A stretch of 64,000 nucleotides of DNA, from the NCBI GenBank assembly GCA_016584495.1, contig WAID01000003.1:3224001-3288000 (forward strand), given 5' to 3'. The notes beneath the pieces were generated by a model that worked only from the letters and a program-made list of their open reading frames with translations, was not told the DNA's origin and searched no databases. A program made the position numbers and the translations under genes. This DNA is from Celoporthe dispersa (Eukaryota > Ascomycota > Sordariomycetes > Diaporthales > Cryphonectriaceae). Positions 36,093-46,032 of the stretch are shown piece after piece. Every line of letters begins with the position of its first letter. The first letter of the stretch is position 1.

Positions 36093-37037
36093 ATGGTCAA
36101 AGCAGGTGAGAAGACTCTAGCTCCTTTACCCCTCATTATATCATCAGAGCTCCGCCGTAGCTCCTGGCCCGAGGAGGGGCAGCTGGTCGGGTCCTGGATG
36201 CACGGTTCCGTGCCATCCGCCACACCCTGACGGTCCCTTGCCGAGCATCATGAGCACCTTGATGGGCATGTCGCCCAGCTCGACGGGCTGTCTGTCATCC
36301 CTCGCGCATGGGTCCGTCGACGCCTAGACCGGCAGGGCAGGTCGAGACCAGCCAGAGCGAGCCTTCCCGCCAATGCCTGTGTGCAACCTTCCTACCTGAC
36401 TGTGGCCAGCCAGCTGACATTTGCCTGTTAACGGCCTCTTCTAGTCTGCGTCGTCCGTGGTGACGCCAAGATCAGCGGAACCGTGACCTTCGAGCAGGCC
36501 TCCGAGTCCGATCCCACCACCATCTCCTGGGACATCACTGGCCACGACGCCAGCGCCAAGCGTGGCATGCACATTCACACCTTTGGTGACAACACCAACG
36601 GCTGCACCTCCGCTGGCCCTCACTGTAAGTCCCGGCATGGCCTCCTCGCCTGCTCCTTACCCCGAGACCCAAGCAGCTAACATGCTTTCTCCCCAGTCAA
36701 CCCGCACAACAAGACCCACGGCGCTCCCTCTGACGAGACCCGCCACGTTGGTGACCTGGGCAACATCGAGACCGATGCTCAGGGCAACTCCAAGGGCAGT
36801 GTTCAGGACAAGCATGTCAAGCTGATTGGACCCGAGTCCGTCATTGGCGTATGTCGGCACCATCTTCTCCCACAGACCATCCAAAGGGCGTCAAATCATA
36901 CGCTAACATGCCTACAGCGCACCATCGTCGTGCATGCCGGCACTGATGATCTTGGCAAGGGCGACAACGAGGAATCCCTCAAGACTGGCAATGCTGGTGG
37001 CCGTCCTGCCTGCGGCGTCATTGGAATCTCCAACTAA
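36093..37037 (+). CDS. SOD1: Cytosolic Cu/Zn superoxide dismutase
   Basis: Converts superoxide to hydrogen peroxide and oxygen in the cytosol and mitochondrial intermembrane space. Four exons: 36093-36105, 36445-36624, 36697-36848 and 36918-37037, 154 residues, the normal length. Exon 1 holds only MVKA plus one base, and the first intron is 339 bp, far longer than the other two (72 and 69 bp). Both signatures are present: the copper-binding segment [20 protein letters not shown], and GNAGGRPACGVIGI with the conserved arginine and disulfide cysteine. The zinc loop reads HNKTHGAPSD. No signal peptide, so it is the cytosolic form. The residue before HIH is Met rather than the more usual Phe. Confidence 0.96.
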
Positions 37038-38267
37038 GGGACTGTGCATGCCGGATCAAGACGGTGCAACCCAAGAGTCCCGCCGCTGTGGTCTGAACGA
37101 TAGCCTTGGAATGGACCAAAAACTACACGTGTAGAGTTGTTGCAGTATCCCAACAAGCAGAATGCTGACCTGCGTCTACAATTATTCTCTGCTTTTCTGC
37201 GTGGCCTCTTTAAAAGAACTATGTCGCCCAAGTCTGCAAGCAAGTCAATTGTTATCCATGAATGAATATTCCATTGTAGCGCCACCGCTCTTCACCTAAG
37301 CCTCGACGATAAGGTTTGGTGCACAATGCCTCCCACTAAGACAATCAATTCAAGATGCAGATCCTCCTTCCGAAGCTATGCCTTGGGTACAGGATCCGAA
37401 GTAGCCAAGCTTCTCTCCTCCTGATCTCCAGGCCAGTTCTCGCCCTTCTTAGTATTGTTCGGCTCCATTTAGAGGGATTCAGCATGTTCCGCCAAAGCTT
37501 CCTAGCTTCTACAGTACCTGAAGCTTGTGATGTATGCAGTACGTCTCAGGGTCTGGGGCGACCCGATTGGGCTAGTATTCAGGGCAGGCGCCCCACACTA
37601 GCTCTGGCCCACAGTTTTTGGAACCTTCTCACTACCAGCACTGAACATCTGGCCAGAAGGTGCGAGGCACACGACACCTTTATAAAGACAGAACGTCCAC
37701 CTGCCTCCAAACGCTGCCACCGCTCTCTCAAAATCCCTCCTCCATCACTTCTCTCTCTATCTCTCTCTCTCTCTCTCCCTCCCTCCCTCTCTCTCCTTTC
37801 TTGATATCCCCTTACTTGCCTCTTCATAATTGTCGACCACCTCCTACAGGCAAGCATTCTTCCGCCTCTACCCTCTTGCATATCGGTACGTGCCCCTCAT
37901 CTCTTCCAAGGCACATCCCAACTACGCATGTATCCTTAAACATCAAGATTCGTTGGATCTGTGGTCCTACGTCAGAGGGATTTCCCAGACAAACATCTCC
38001 AAATCACCCCCGTCCGCCTTTTCCTGGGAAACCTCCTCCTGGTCCCACTACCCTATGATATATCCAGGACGTCTTGCTCCCTCCAATACCCCGCCCCGTA
38101 CGCCCTTCCTCATCAAGCGCCCTATTGTAGCACAAACCTCACCGCTTCGGACAAAGTTCCCTTTCAAAAAGCTGATGTGTTCTTAGCGCTGCTGCTGAAG
38201 TGTTTGCTAGACAAACTTAGCCACCGTCATTCCTTCCAGCATTGATCCATTGTCCTCGTTCGTCACC
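37038..38267. other. Intergenic; SND1 promoter and leader
   Basis: The left part is the SOD1 3' flank. The right part has a TATAAAG at 37681 and a long CT-rich tract (37742-37800), common in strongly expressed fungal promoters and leaders, about 500 bp upstream of the SND1 start. An unspliced or spliced leader is possible. Confidence 0.5.
37681..37687 (+). promoter_or_regulatory. Candidate TATA box before a CT-rich tract
   Basis: TATAAAG lies about 60 bp upstream of a CT tract, 581 bp before the SND1 start codon. This arrangement suits a core promoter with a long 5' leader; no transcript evidence is available. Confidence 0.4.
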
Positions 38268-40931
38268 ATGGCTCAACCAACCGTCTCAGGAGGTTATGGC
38301 AAGGTCAAGTCCGTCCTGAGTGGAGACACCTTGATCTTGACAAACCCCACCAATCCGGCTCTGGAGCGTACCCTTTCGTTGGCCTATGTCAGCGCGCCGC
38401 GCCTGAGCAAGGATGGCGATGAGCGTTTCGGCTTCGACTCTCGAGAATTCTTGAGGGCGCTCACTGTCGGCAAGGTTGTCAAGTTCAAAGTCAGCTACAC
38501 TGTGCCCACCTCCCAGCGGGACTACGGAACAGCAGAGCTCCCAGGTGACATTCTTCTTCCCGACGAGCTCGTGAAGGCGGGCTGGGTCAAGGTTCGCGAG
38601 GACGCAGGAAAGAAGGAGGATGATGAAGGCATACTGCAGCGAATTGACAATCTTCGCGACTTGGAAAGCAAGGCCAAGAATGAGAGCCTGGGACTCTGGG
38701 CGACGACCGGTGGCGTGATCGAGGTTCAGAACGACCTTGGTCACCCGCAATTCCTCGAGGAGTGGAAGGGCAAGACCGTTGATGGCGTTGTCGAGCGGGT
38801 CCTCAGCGGCGACCGATTACTGGTACGAATCTTCTTGTCTGACAAGAAGCATCTCCAGGTTATGACCCTCCTGGCCGGTATCCGCACCCCTGCCACTGCG
38901 CGGCCGCTTGTTTCAACCGGCGGCACGCAGCCAGCGGAGGAATATGGCAACGAGGCAAGGGCATTTGTCGAGACCAGGTTGCTGCAACGTCCTGTCAAGG
39001 TGCACATTCTTGGAGCGAGCCCCCAGGGCCAACTCGTAGCTACTGTCCTGCACCCCAACGGAAATGTGGCCGAGTTCCTCCTCCAAGAGGGTCTGGCTCG
39101 GTGTAACGACTTTCACTCCACCATGCTCGGCGACAAGATGGCCACTCTGCGTGCAGCCGAGAGAAAGGCTCAAGGCAACAAGCTGAGACTGCACAAGAAC
39201 CACGTTGCAAAGGCAGACGCGAAGGAATCCGAGATGACTGTCTCGAAGGTGATCGGTGCGGATACAATCCTCGTCCGAACCAAGACAGGCGAGGAGAAGC
39301 GTATCAACTTCAGCAGCGTTCGTGGGCCACGGACCAACGAGGTGTCTGAGGCAGCCTTCAAGGACGAGGCGAAGGAGTTTCTGCGCAAGAAGATCATTGG
39401 CAAGCACGTCAAGGTTACCGTTGACGGTTCCAAGCCGGCTGCCGACGGTTTCGAAGCCCGCGATGTTGCGACTGTCACCCAAAATGGCAAGAATATTGGC
39501 CTGACCTTGGTGCAAGAGGGCTATGCCTCAGTCATCCGCCACCGAAAGGACGATACTGACCGGTCCCCCAACTATGACGAGCTGCTTGCCGCACAGGAGA
39601 CGGCCAAGACTGAGAAGAAGGGAATGTGGTCTGGAAAGGCTCCCAAGACCAAGGCCCTTGTCGACGCATCAGAGAGCTTGCAGAGGGCCAAGCTGAACCT
39701 GGGCACTCTTCAACGTCAAAAGAAGGTGCCGGGTGTAGTGGACTTTTGCAAGTCCGGATCTCGCTTCACCATCCTGATCCCCCGCGAGGGCGTCAAGCTG
39801 ACTCTTGTCCTGGCTGGCATCCGGGCCCCTCGAGCGGGTCGGTCGGCAGAGGAGAAGGGCGAGCCCTTCGGCAACGAGGCTCTGGAGCTGGCAAACAAGC
39901 GCTGCAACCAGCGAGATGTCGAGATCGATGTTTACGACATCGACAAGGTCGGAGGCTTCATCGGCGACCTGTACGTCGGACGTGAGAGCTTTGCAAAGGT
40001 GTTGGTTGAGGAGGGTCTAGCCTCTGTCCACCAATACTCTGCTGAGAAGTCCGGAATCGCGGCGGAGCTCAACGCGGCGGAGAAGAAGGCAAAGGAGGGC
40101 CTCAAGGGCATGTGGCACGACTGGGACCCGTCACAGGAGCAGCAGGAGGAGGCGGAGGAGGCTGCGCCCGTTGAGACTACGGCCAGTGATGCCCCGGTGA
40201 ATGTCAAGCGCGAGTACCGTGAGGTGTCGGTCACCAGCATCGATGACAACGGCAGGATCAAGATCCAGGAGGTAGGCCAGGGCACAGCCTTGTTGGACCA
40301 GCTGTCATCGAGGTTCCAGAAGTTCCACCTAGACCCCAAGAACAATATCCGCCTCAAGGGTTCGCCCAAGGCCGGCGATCTGGTGGCCGCCAAGTGGTCC
40401 GAGGACAACTGCTGGTACCGAGCCCGGATTCGATCCAACGACCGGACTGCGCAGCAGGCTGAGGTCGTCTTCATCGACTATGGCAACACGGAGAAGTTCC
40501 CGTGGAGCGAGCTGCGGCCTCTGGACCAGGCCGAATTCGGCACGCAGAAGCTGAAGCCCCAGGCCGCAGATGCGTCCCTCTCGCTCCTGCAGCTTCCCAC
40601 AGCGCCGCAATACTTCAACGAGACCAAGGTTTTCCTCACCGAAGTCCTCTCAAGCAAGGCTAAGTGGATCGTGAGCTACGACTTTGTCGACGCCAAGGAG
40701 GGCCTGTCCTATATCACGGTCTACGAGGACAAAGAACCCCGGCCCAAGGCACACGAATCGATCAACCGCGAGGTGCTGCTCGAAGGACTGGGCATGGTGC
40801 CCCGGAAGCTGAAGGGTTGGGAGCGTAGCCCGGCCTTCAGCGAGATCCTCAAGGCATACAAGGAGGCGGAGAGCGAGGCCAAGGAGAACCGCGCAGGCAT
40901 GTGGGAGTACGGTGATCTCACGGAGGACTAG
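38268..40931 (+). CDS. Tudor-staphylococcal nuclease (SND1/Tudor-SN)
   Basis: Multidomain RNA-binding protein of stress granules and RNA metabolism; in animals it is SND1, a nuclease and co-regulator. Single exon, 887 residues. ATG 38268 sits in a good context (CACCATGG), and the frame has no earlier ATG. Four staphylococcal-nuclease-like repeats follow one another: from about residue 5 (VKSVLSGDTLIL), 175 (VVERVLSGDRLLV), 325 (VSKVIGADTILV) and 490 (VVDFCKSGSRFTIL). A Tudor domain lies at about 690-750 (AGDLVAAKWSEDNCWYRARI, VVFIDYGNTEKF). It is embedded in a fifth, split nuclease-like fold that ends EAKENRAGMWEYGDL. Domain order and length match fungal and animal Tudor-SN. The frame is intact, unlike several neighbours. 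Confidence 0.94.
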   Translation: MAQPTVSGGYGKVKSVLSGDTLILTNPTNPALERTLSLAYVSAPRLSKDGDERFGFDSREFLRALTVGKVVKFKVSYTVPTSQRDYGTAELPGDILLPDELVKAGWVKVREDAGKKEDDEGILQRIDNLRDLESKAKNESLGLWATTGGVIEVQNDLGHPQFLEEWKGKTVDGVVERVLSGDRLLVRIFLSDKKHLQVMTLLAGIRTPATARPLVSTGGTQPAEEYGNEARAFVETRLLQRPVKVHILGASPQGQLVATVLHPNGNVAEFLLQEGLARCNDFHSTMLGDKMATLRAAERKAQGNKLRLHKNHVAKADAKESEMTVSKVIGADTILVRTKTGEEKRINFSSVRGPRTNEVSEAAFKDEAKEFLRKKIIGKHVKVTVDGSKPAADGFEARDVATVTQNGKNIGLTLVQEGYASVIRHRKDDTDRSPNYDELLAAQETAKTEKKGMWSGKAPKTKALVDASESLQRAKLNLGTLQRQKKVPGVVDFCKSGSRFTILIPREGVKLTLVLAGIRAPRAGRSAEEKGEPFGNEALELANKRCNQRDVEIDVYDIDKVGGFIGDLYVGRESFAKVLVEEGLASVHQYSAEKSGIAAELNAAEKKAKEGLKGMWHDWDPSQEQQEEAEEAAPVETTASDAPVNVKREYREVSVTSIDDNGRIKIQEVGQGTALLDQLSSRFQKFHLDPKNNIRLKGSPKAGDLVAAKWSEDNCWYRARIRSNDRTAQQAEVVFIDYGNTEKFPWSELRPLDQAEFGTQKLKPQAADASLSLLQLPTAPQYFNETKVFLTEVLSSKAKWIVSYDFVDAKEGLSYITVYEDKEPRPKAHESINREVLLEGLGMVPRKLKGWERSPAFSEILKAYKEAESEAKENRAGMWEYGDLTED

Positions 40932-42702
40932 GTGCTATTGTGACTAATGATGGCCCACCCCTCCAATCCTAATCACTTCATCCTTCACGTTAGTAAACCG
41001 AAAACCTCCTACGGCACATAGCATTCAATTAGGGAACGAAAAATCAAGGGAGGAAAAAAAGAAAGAAAAAAAAAGGACTTTAGGACGTCGGGGAGAAAAA
41101 GGCATTGAAGGGTTGGAAATTTATCTATACGAAAGCATGCTGCCCAGGCAGCTGATAAAAGGAGTGACGGACTCAGGCTATACAGATAGCAGCAGGCTTT
41201 GGGAATATAGTCTGCTCTGGCATCCTGGACCTCTCTTCGCTGTGATGCACGTGTGACCATCTATCTGAAGTACCCTCCTTATGCAGCATAAAAGTGTCTC
41301 GTGAAATGTACCGTGTGGCAAATGGTCCATGGCAAGTTCAACTATGTAACATGATCACACAGGAGATCATTCCACCTGGTGGTTTCGGGTTGCTGTATGA
41401 TAATGTCGATGACTTCCTTGGGTGGTTGTCATCTTGTGGTGTGACTCATGTCTGCCGGTACATAATGCGGGCCTGACCGGTTCCTCCTGTTGAGCATATC
41501 TACATAGTACCTGGCGTTGCGCAACTTGGCCCGATGGTGGTGTACTACTATTCATGTATGTATGGTATTACAGTCTGAGTATGTGAGATCAAGTTGTTGG
41601 GCAGGGTGAGTGTTCTCCGTCCTTGGGTCGTGCCTCGACCTGGTCTAGTCAGTGGTTACATTGCGGCGTGCATGGCCCTGCCCTGCTGGCGGGTAGGTGG
41701 GCCGAACCTGTGCCCGCCAAGCGTCTCGAAAAGAAGGACGCAGATCTGACGTCCGGTCCCGCGGCATGCGTGGGTACGTACGTGTGTGTGTTTGTGTGTA
41801 TGTGTGTGTGAGAGCGAAATCATCCACCTGCCCAGTGTTTCGAATTTCGGATAAAGTCGGTAGCATTAGCTGTCTTTTTTTTTTCTTTCTTTCTATTTCC
41901 CCCTTCAGCCTTTTTTGGGTGGATTGGTTAGGCGCCTCAAGCGCACTGTAGGCTTGGGGTTACGAGGGTGAGGGGTTGGTTGTTTTCTTTGAATTTTCTG
42001 ATGCAGGGCGCGGGGGTTATTTTCCAGGGGTCGTTTAGTACGCTGAGCCCTGTAAAGTTACAGGGCTTACAGGGGAAAATGGCGGAGGGGGTCCAAGGGG
42101 GGAGGGTCGAGGAATGGAGGGGCAGATGCACCGACCCCGCACCCTCCAGTGCACTGGTCCGAGTGAAAGCATGCACCCATCAAGGCCAGAGTGAAGACAA
42201 CAGTGAGGGCAACAAGCAGAACAATAGCATCTCGATGGCCCAATGGCTCTTAAACTGGAGGCGATAAATCCCAGAGTAAAGGAAAAAGAAGAAAAAAAAA
42301 AGATTGGGCCTCTCTGGAGGAGAGTTGGTCATTGAAGAGCTCTGACGTAGGCCGGCTCCATAATTTTAACAAATATTCACCCCGCCCCGAGAGAGGCGGC
42401 GAGGCGAGGAAGAGAGAGAGCTCATGTCAGGTCCGGGTCGGGTCAAGTTTGATACTTAAATGCCTCGACGGACCATCCACCCCCCATCTCCCGACTCAGC
42501 CGATCAATCTTCGCGCTCAGAATTTCTGTAAACTAACAACGTCAGTCCCCATTCCCCAATCTTCATTTCCATCATCCTCGTATATTGACTGTGTACCAGG
42601 TTCACAACAACAACAACAACAACAACCACTACCACCACTACCAATCCACCTCACCCCACCGTTGTTACCACAAACCACCATACCAGTTACACCACACCCA
42701 AG
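40932..42702. other. Intergenic; transaldolase promoter
   Basis: 3' flank of the SND1 gene with A-rich tracts, a GT-rich run near 41775-41810, then the transaldolase promoter and leader. The leader has a CAA repeat and several short A/C-rich stretches before the ATG. No other gene is recognised. Confidence 0.55.
42604..42627. repeat. (CAA)n repeat in the transaldolase leader
   Basis: Eight CAA-like units, then ACCACTACCACC. It lies 75-100 bp upstream of the start codon. CAA-rich unstructured leaders are common before highly translated fungal genes. Confidence 0.88.
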
Positions 42703-43762
42703 ATGAGTTCATCTCTGGACCAGCTCAAGGCGTCGGGGACCGTCGTCGTCTCCGACTCTGGCGACTTTGCCTCCATCGGCAAATACAAGCCCCAGGACGC
42801 CACCACCAACCCTTCCCTGATCCTCGCTGCCTCCAAGAAGGCCGAGTACGCCAAGCTGATGGACGTCGCCATCGCCTACGCCAAGGAGCACAAGAGCGGC
42901 GCCGATCTCGACACACAGGTTGACGCCGCCCTGGACCGCCTCCTGGTCGAGTTCGGCAAGGAGATCCTCAAGATCATCCCCGGCAAGGTGTCCACCGAGG
43001 TCGACGCCCGCTTCTCCTTTGACACCAAGGCCAGCGTCGACAAGGCGCTGCACATTATCGAGGTAGGCTTTGTTGATCCCCTCCTCCAGGTGCAGGACAG
43101 GAACGAGGAACGCTAACGGCCCCGGGTGTTCCCATGTACAGCTCTACAAGGAACAGGGCATCCCCAAGGAGCGCATCCTGATCAAGATCGCCTCCACCTG
43201 GGAGGGCATCAAGGCCGCCGAGATCCTGCAGCGCGACCACGGCATCAACTGCAACCTGACCCTGATGTTCAGCCTGGTGCAGGCCATCGCCGCCGCCGAG
43301 GCCGGTGCCTTCCTCATCTCCCCCTTCGTCGGCCGCATCCTCGACTGGTTCAAGGCCCACACCAAGAAGGAGTACGGCAAGGAGGAGGACCCCGGCGTCG
43401 CCTCGGTCAAGAGCATCTACAACTACTACAAGAAGTTCGGCTACAAGACCATCGTCATGGGCGCCTCCTTCCGCAACACCGGCGAGATCACCGAGCTCGC
43501 CGGCTGCGACTACCTGACCATCGCCCCCAACCTGCTCGAGGAGCTCATGAACGCCCAGGAGGCCGTCCCCAAGAAGCTCGAGGCCGCCACCGCCAGCAGC
43601 CTCAGCCTCGAGAAGAAGTCGTACATCCAGAGCGAGGCCGACTTCCGCTTCGACTTCAACGAGGACCAGATGGCCGTCGAGAAGCTGCGCGAGGGCATCA
43701 GCAAGTTCGCCGCCGATGCCATCACCCTGAAGGACATCCTCAAGAACAAGCTGAGTGCGTAG
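42703..43762 (+). CDS. TAL1: Transaldolase
   Basis: Non-oxidative pentose phosphate pathway enzyme: it moves a dihydroxyacetone unit between sedoheptulose-7-phosphate and glyceraldehyde-3-phosphate. Two exons, 42703-43062 and 43142-43762, separated by a 79-bp intron (GTAGGC...TACAG), 326 residues, the usual size. The family signatures are visible: DATTNPSLILAA near residue 32, the Schiff-base lysine in ERILIKIASTWEGI, then NLTLMFSLVQA and SPFVGRILDW. GASFRNTGEI and CDYLTIAPNLLEEL follow. The coding sequence is strongly C-ending at third positions, which fits high expression. It converges with UBC13. Confidence 0.97.
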
Positions 43763-44051
43763 AGAGAGGAGAGGAAGGGGACGGAAGAGGCCGGGAAGAC
43801 AAGGACAGAAGAAGAGCCCCGTGAAGACTGGACATGGAGGAGGGCATTCAAGGGCGATTGAAAAATAGCGTGCATAGAAAATTAGTATACAATCACCTAC
43901 CTAAATATGTCACAATCCATCCGGTTGGCTGTGTTATGCTGCCATAGAGCACCCCCTCAGGTAATGCAACGCCGGTCTCATCAATTTCGCCGCCGTGATA
44001 ATGTCTGTATAGCTGCTTGTGGATCCGGCAACTCTTCGTTTCATTTCCTCA

Positions 44052-44519
44052 TTCTGCTCCATGGTGCTTGCGGGGTTTGTTCCGCGAGAGAGCCCTTCTC
44101 AGCTTCTCCCTCTCGGCCTCGCTGATTTCTTGCTCCTCCCCGCCGTGGCCCATAGCTTCCTCCAAGATCTGATCAAGCGTCCGGTCTAACGCCGCCAAGT
44201 TGCGCTCGTCTGAGTCGCTGCCAACATCTCCAGCGTCCGTCCCATTCTCCTGGCCCACACCAAGCTGCCGGCCGTACTCCAAAAATTGTCCCTCCGTGTG
44301 TGCGACTTCAACTTCTCCCCGGGAGATGACAAGAGCTACGGTGTTGTCCCAGATGGCGCTGCCGCCCAGCCCCTCCTCAGCCCCATCGAGCAGATTCTCA
44401 GGCCACTCCATGCCATCCCCCATACCACCGGTGGCGGCCTGTCGTGTACCAGCCTCCTGCGGCTCCAAGACAGTAACGTTGCCCCTCGAAGGAGGCCCAG
44501 GCACACGAGACAGGCCGTC
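44052..44519 (-). other. 156-codon open frame after the UBC13 stop
   Basis: Directly after the UBC13 TAG, the same frame is open for 156 more codons to a stop at 44049-44051. Its predicted product is acidic in the middle (DAGDVGSDSDERN) and ends in a helical charged stretch (EISEAEREKLRRALSRNK). It lacks a known domain and a peroxisomal tail signal. UBC13 is already full length at the TAG, so this is 3' UTR by default. The opposite strand is also open over much of it, as expected in GC-rich DNA. It could be a readthrough or alternatively spliced extension. Confidence 0.3.
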
Positions 44520-45270
44520 CTACTGCGCGTCAGGCTTGGCGTACTTCTGGGTCCACTCGCGGGCGGTCTCGATGGCGGCCTTCTCGTCCTCCTTCCAGGC
44601 CTTGGCGACCTCGGCGGCGAGGGGATCATCGGGGTTGGGGGCACCAAGCAGGGCCTGTATGGAGAGGAGGATGGTGCGGATCTGAAGAGCGGGAGACCAG
44701 TTGTCTACATAAGAAGCACAGAGCACACACGCACACAAGAAGTCAGCCATACAGATGCCCCATCTCAAGGTATCAAGAGGTTCGCTCCGGAGCGGGATGG
44801 GTATTGCGTACTTTTCAAGACGTCAAGACAGATGCGACCCAGCTTGTCGACGTTTGGGTGGAAGATCTTGGTCAGGAAGCGGATCTTGGGAGGGACCATG
44901 GGGTAGTCGTCTGGGAGGAAGAGCTCGAGCTTGAAGTTCCCGCCTAGCAAGACCAGAAGGTCAGGTCAGCGGGCTGTGCGTGATACCCAGGGCGGGGGTC
45001 AGGCTGGGGCGTGTAGCTAAATCTGGTATGTATGTACCTTCGTATGGTGAGGAATCGGGGCCGTCGATAGTGACATCGAAGTAGCGGAGGTTTTCGGGGT
45101 GAGGAACGGCGCTGATGCCGGGCACACTGTTGCACACATGTGGTCAGTGGCCAGAAGAGCTTCAAACAGCAGAGAAGCTCCAGCAGAGCAGGCAAGCGGA
45201 GGGGGCGGGCAGCATACGGCTCCGCCATCAGGCGCTCTGTTTCCTTGAGAATCCTCTTCGGCAAGGCCAT
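44520..45270 (-). CDS. UBC13: Ubiquitin-conjugating enzyme E2 (Ubc13)
   Basis: E2 that, with the Mms2 variant, builds Lys63-linked ubiquitin chains in post-replication DNA repair. Four exons on the minus strand: 45270-45218, 45126-45038, 44943-44812 and 44704-44520, 152 residues, the normal length. Splice sites are GTATGC/CAACAG, GTACAT/TGCTAG and GTACGC/ATGTAG. The start MALPKRILKETERLMAEP, the FHPNVDKLGRICLDVLK segment with the catalytic cysteine (ICLDVL), and NNWSPALQIRTILLSIQALL are diagnostic for Ubc13 among E2s. The terminus KYAKPDAQ ends where relatives end. An unusual open frame continues after the stop. Confidence 0.96.
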
Positions 45271-46032
45271 CGTGTGTGTATGACGAAGGAAGAGCGATGG
45301 CTTTTTCAAGACGTGAATGACTCCTCAAAAAGGTCTCGCGGGTTCGTCAAGGAGACCCCAAGGCGGAACTCTGGTGTTGGTGAATGTGGGATGGATGACG
45401 GGTGCTCAGTCCAGGGTACTCGAGTCGCAGAGGTTGGTCACAGGTGTCTTCCGCGTGTAGGGTACGACGACGCCGGATGATGGGAAGAAGACAGTTTTCT
45501 GTTCGGTAAATGGTCCGAAATGATGGTGCAAGGCAGTAAGTTGTAGTTAGATATGACGCTATCGTCGAACGTTTTCTTTTTTTCTTCTTCTCCGTTCAGA
45601 AAAAGTAAGGCAAAGGCGATAACAAGACCAGCTGCCATTCTGAGGTCGAGCAACGGGGGAGGGGGGAGGGGGGCTCACCTCGGTGGTGCCTGATTAGATA
45701 AGGATGAGTGCACTAGCCTACCTACAGTAGCGCTTTCCCTGTCCATGGCGCATGCATGTACTGTACAATAGGCTGGCGACGTTCCTCGACCTCGACCTCG
45801 ACCTCGTTACCAGCCTCAGTCGACCTGTGAGGCTGTTGTCGGAACCCTCTTTCAATCAAATCACACAAGGGCGGTAAACATGAATCTCTTCACCAGGTCC
45901 ATCTACCATATCAAACGATGAATAATAATTGTCATATCAACCAGCCGTGTTGCTTAAGAACATCTCTCAGATGACAACAGCGGCTATGTTCCTGTTCAGC
46001 GGCCCAAAACAGTATCACTTGAGCCCACCAAG
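45271..46032. other. Divergent promoter region, UBC13 / MTC5
   Basis: About 760 bp between divergent genes. It contains G-runs near 45656-45675 and GACCTC repeats near 45787. No uORF or element with a clear role was found. Confidence 0.5.
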
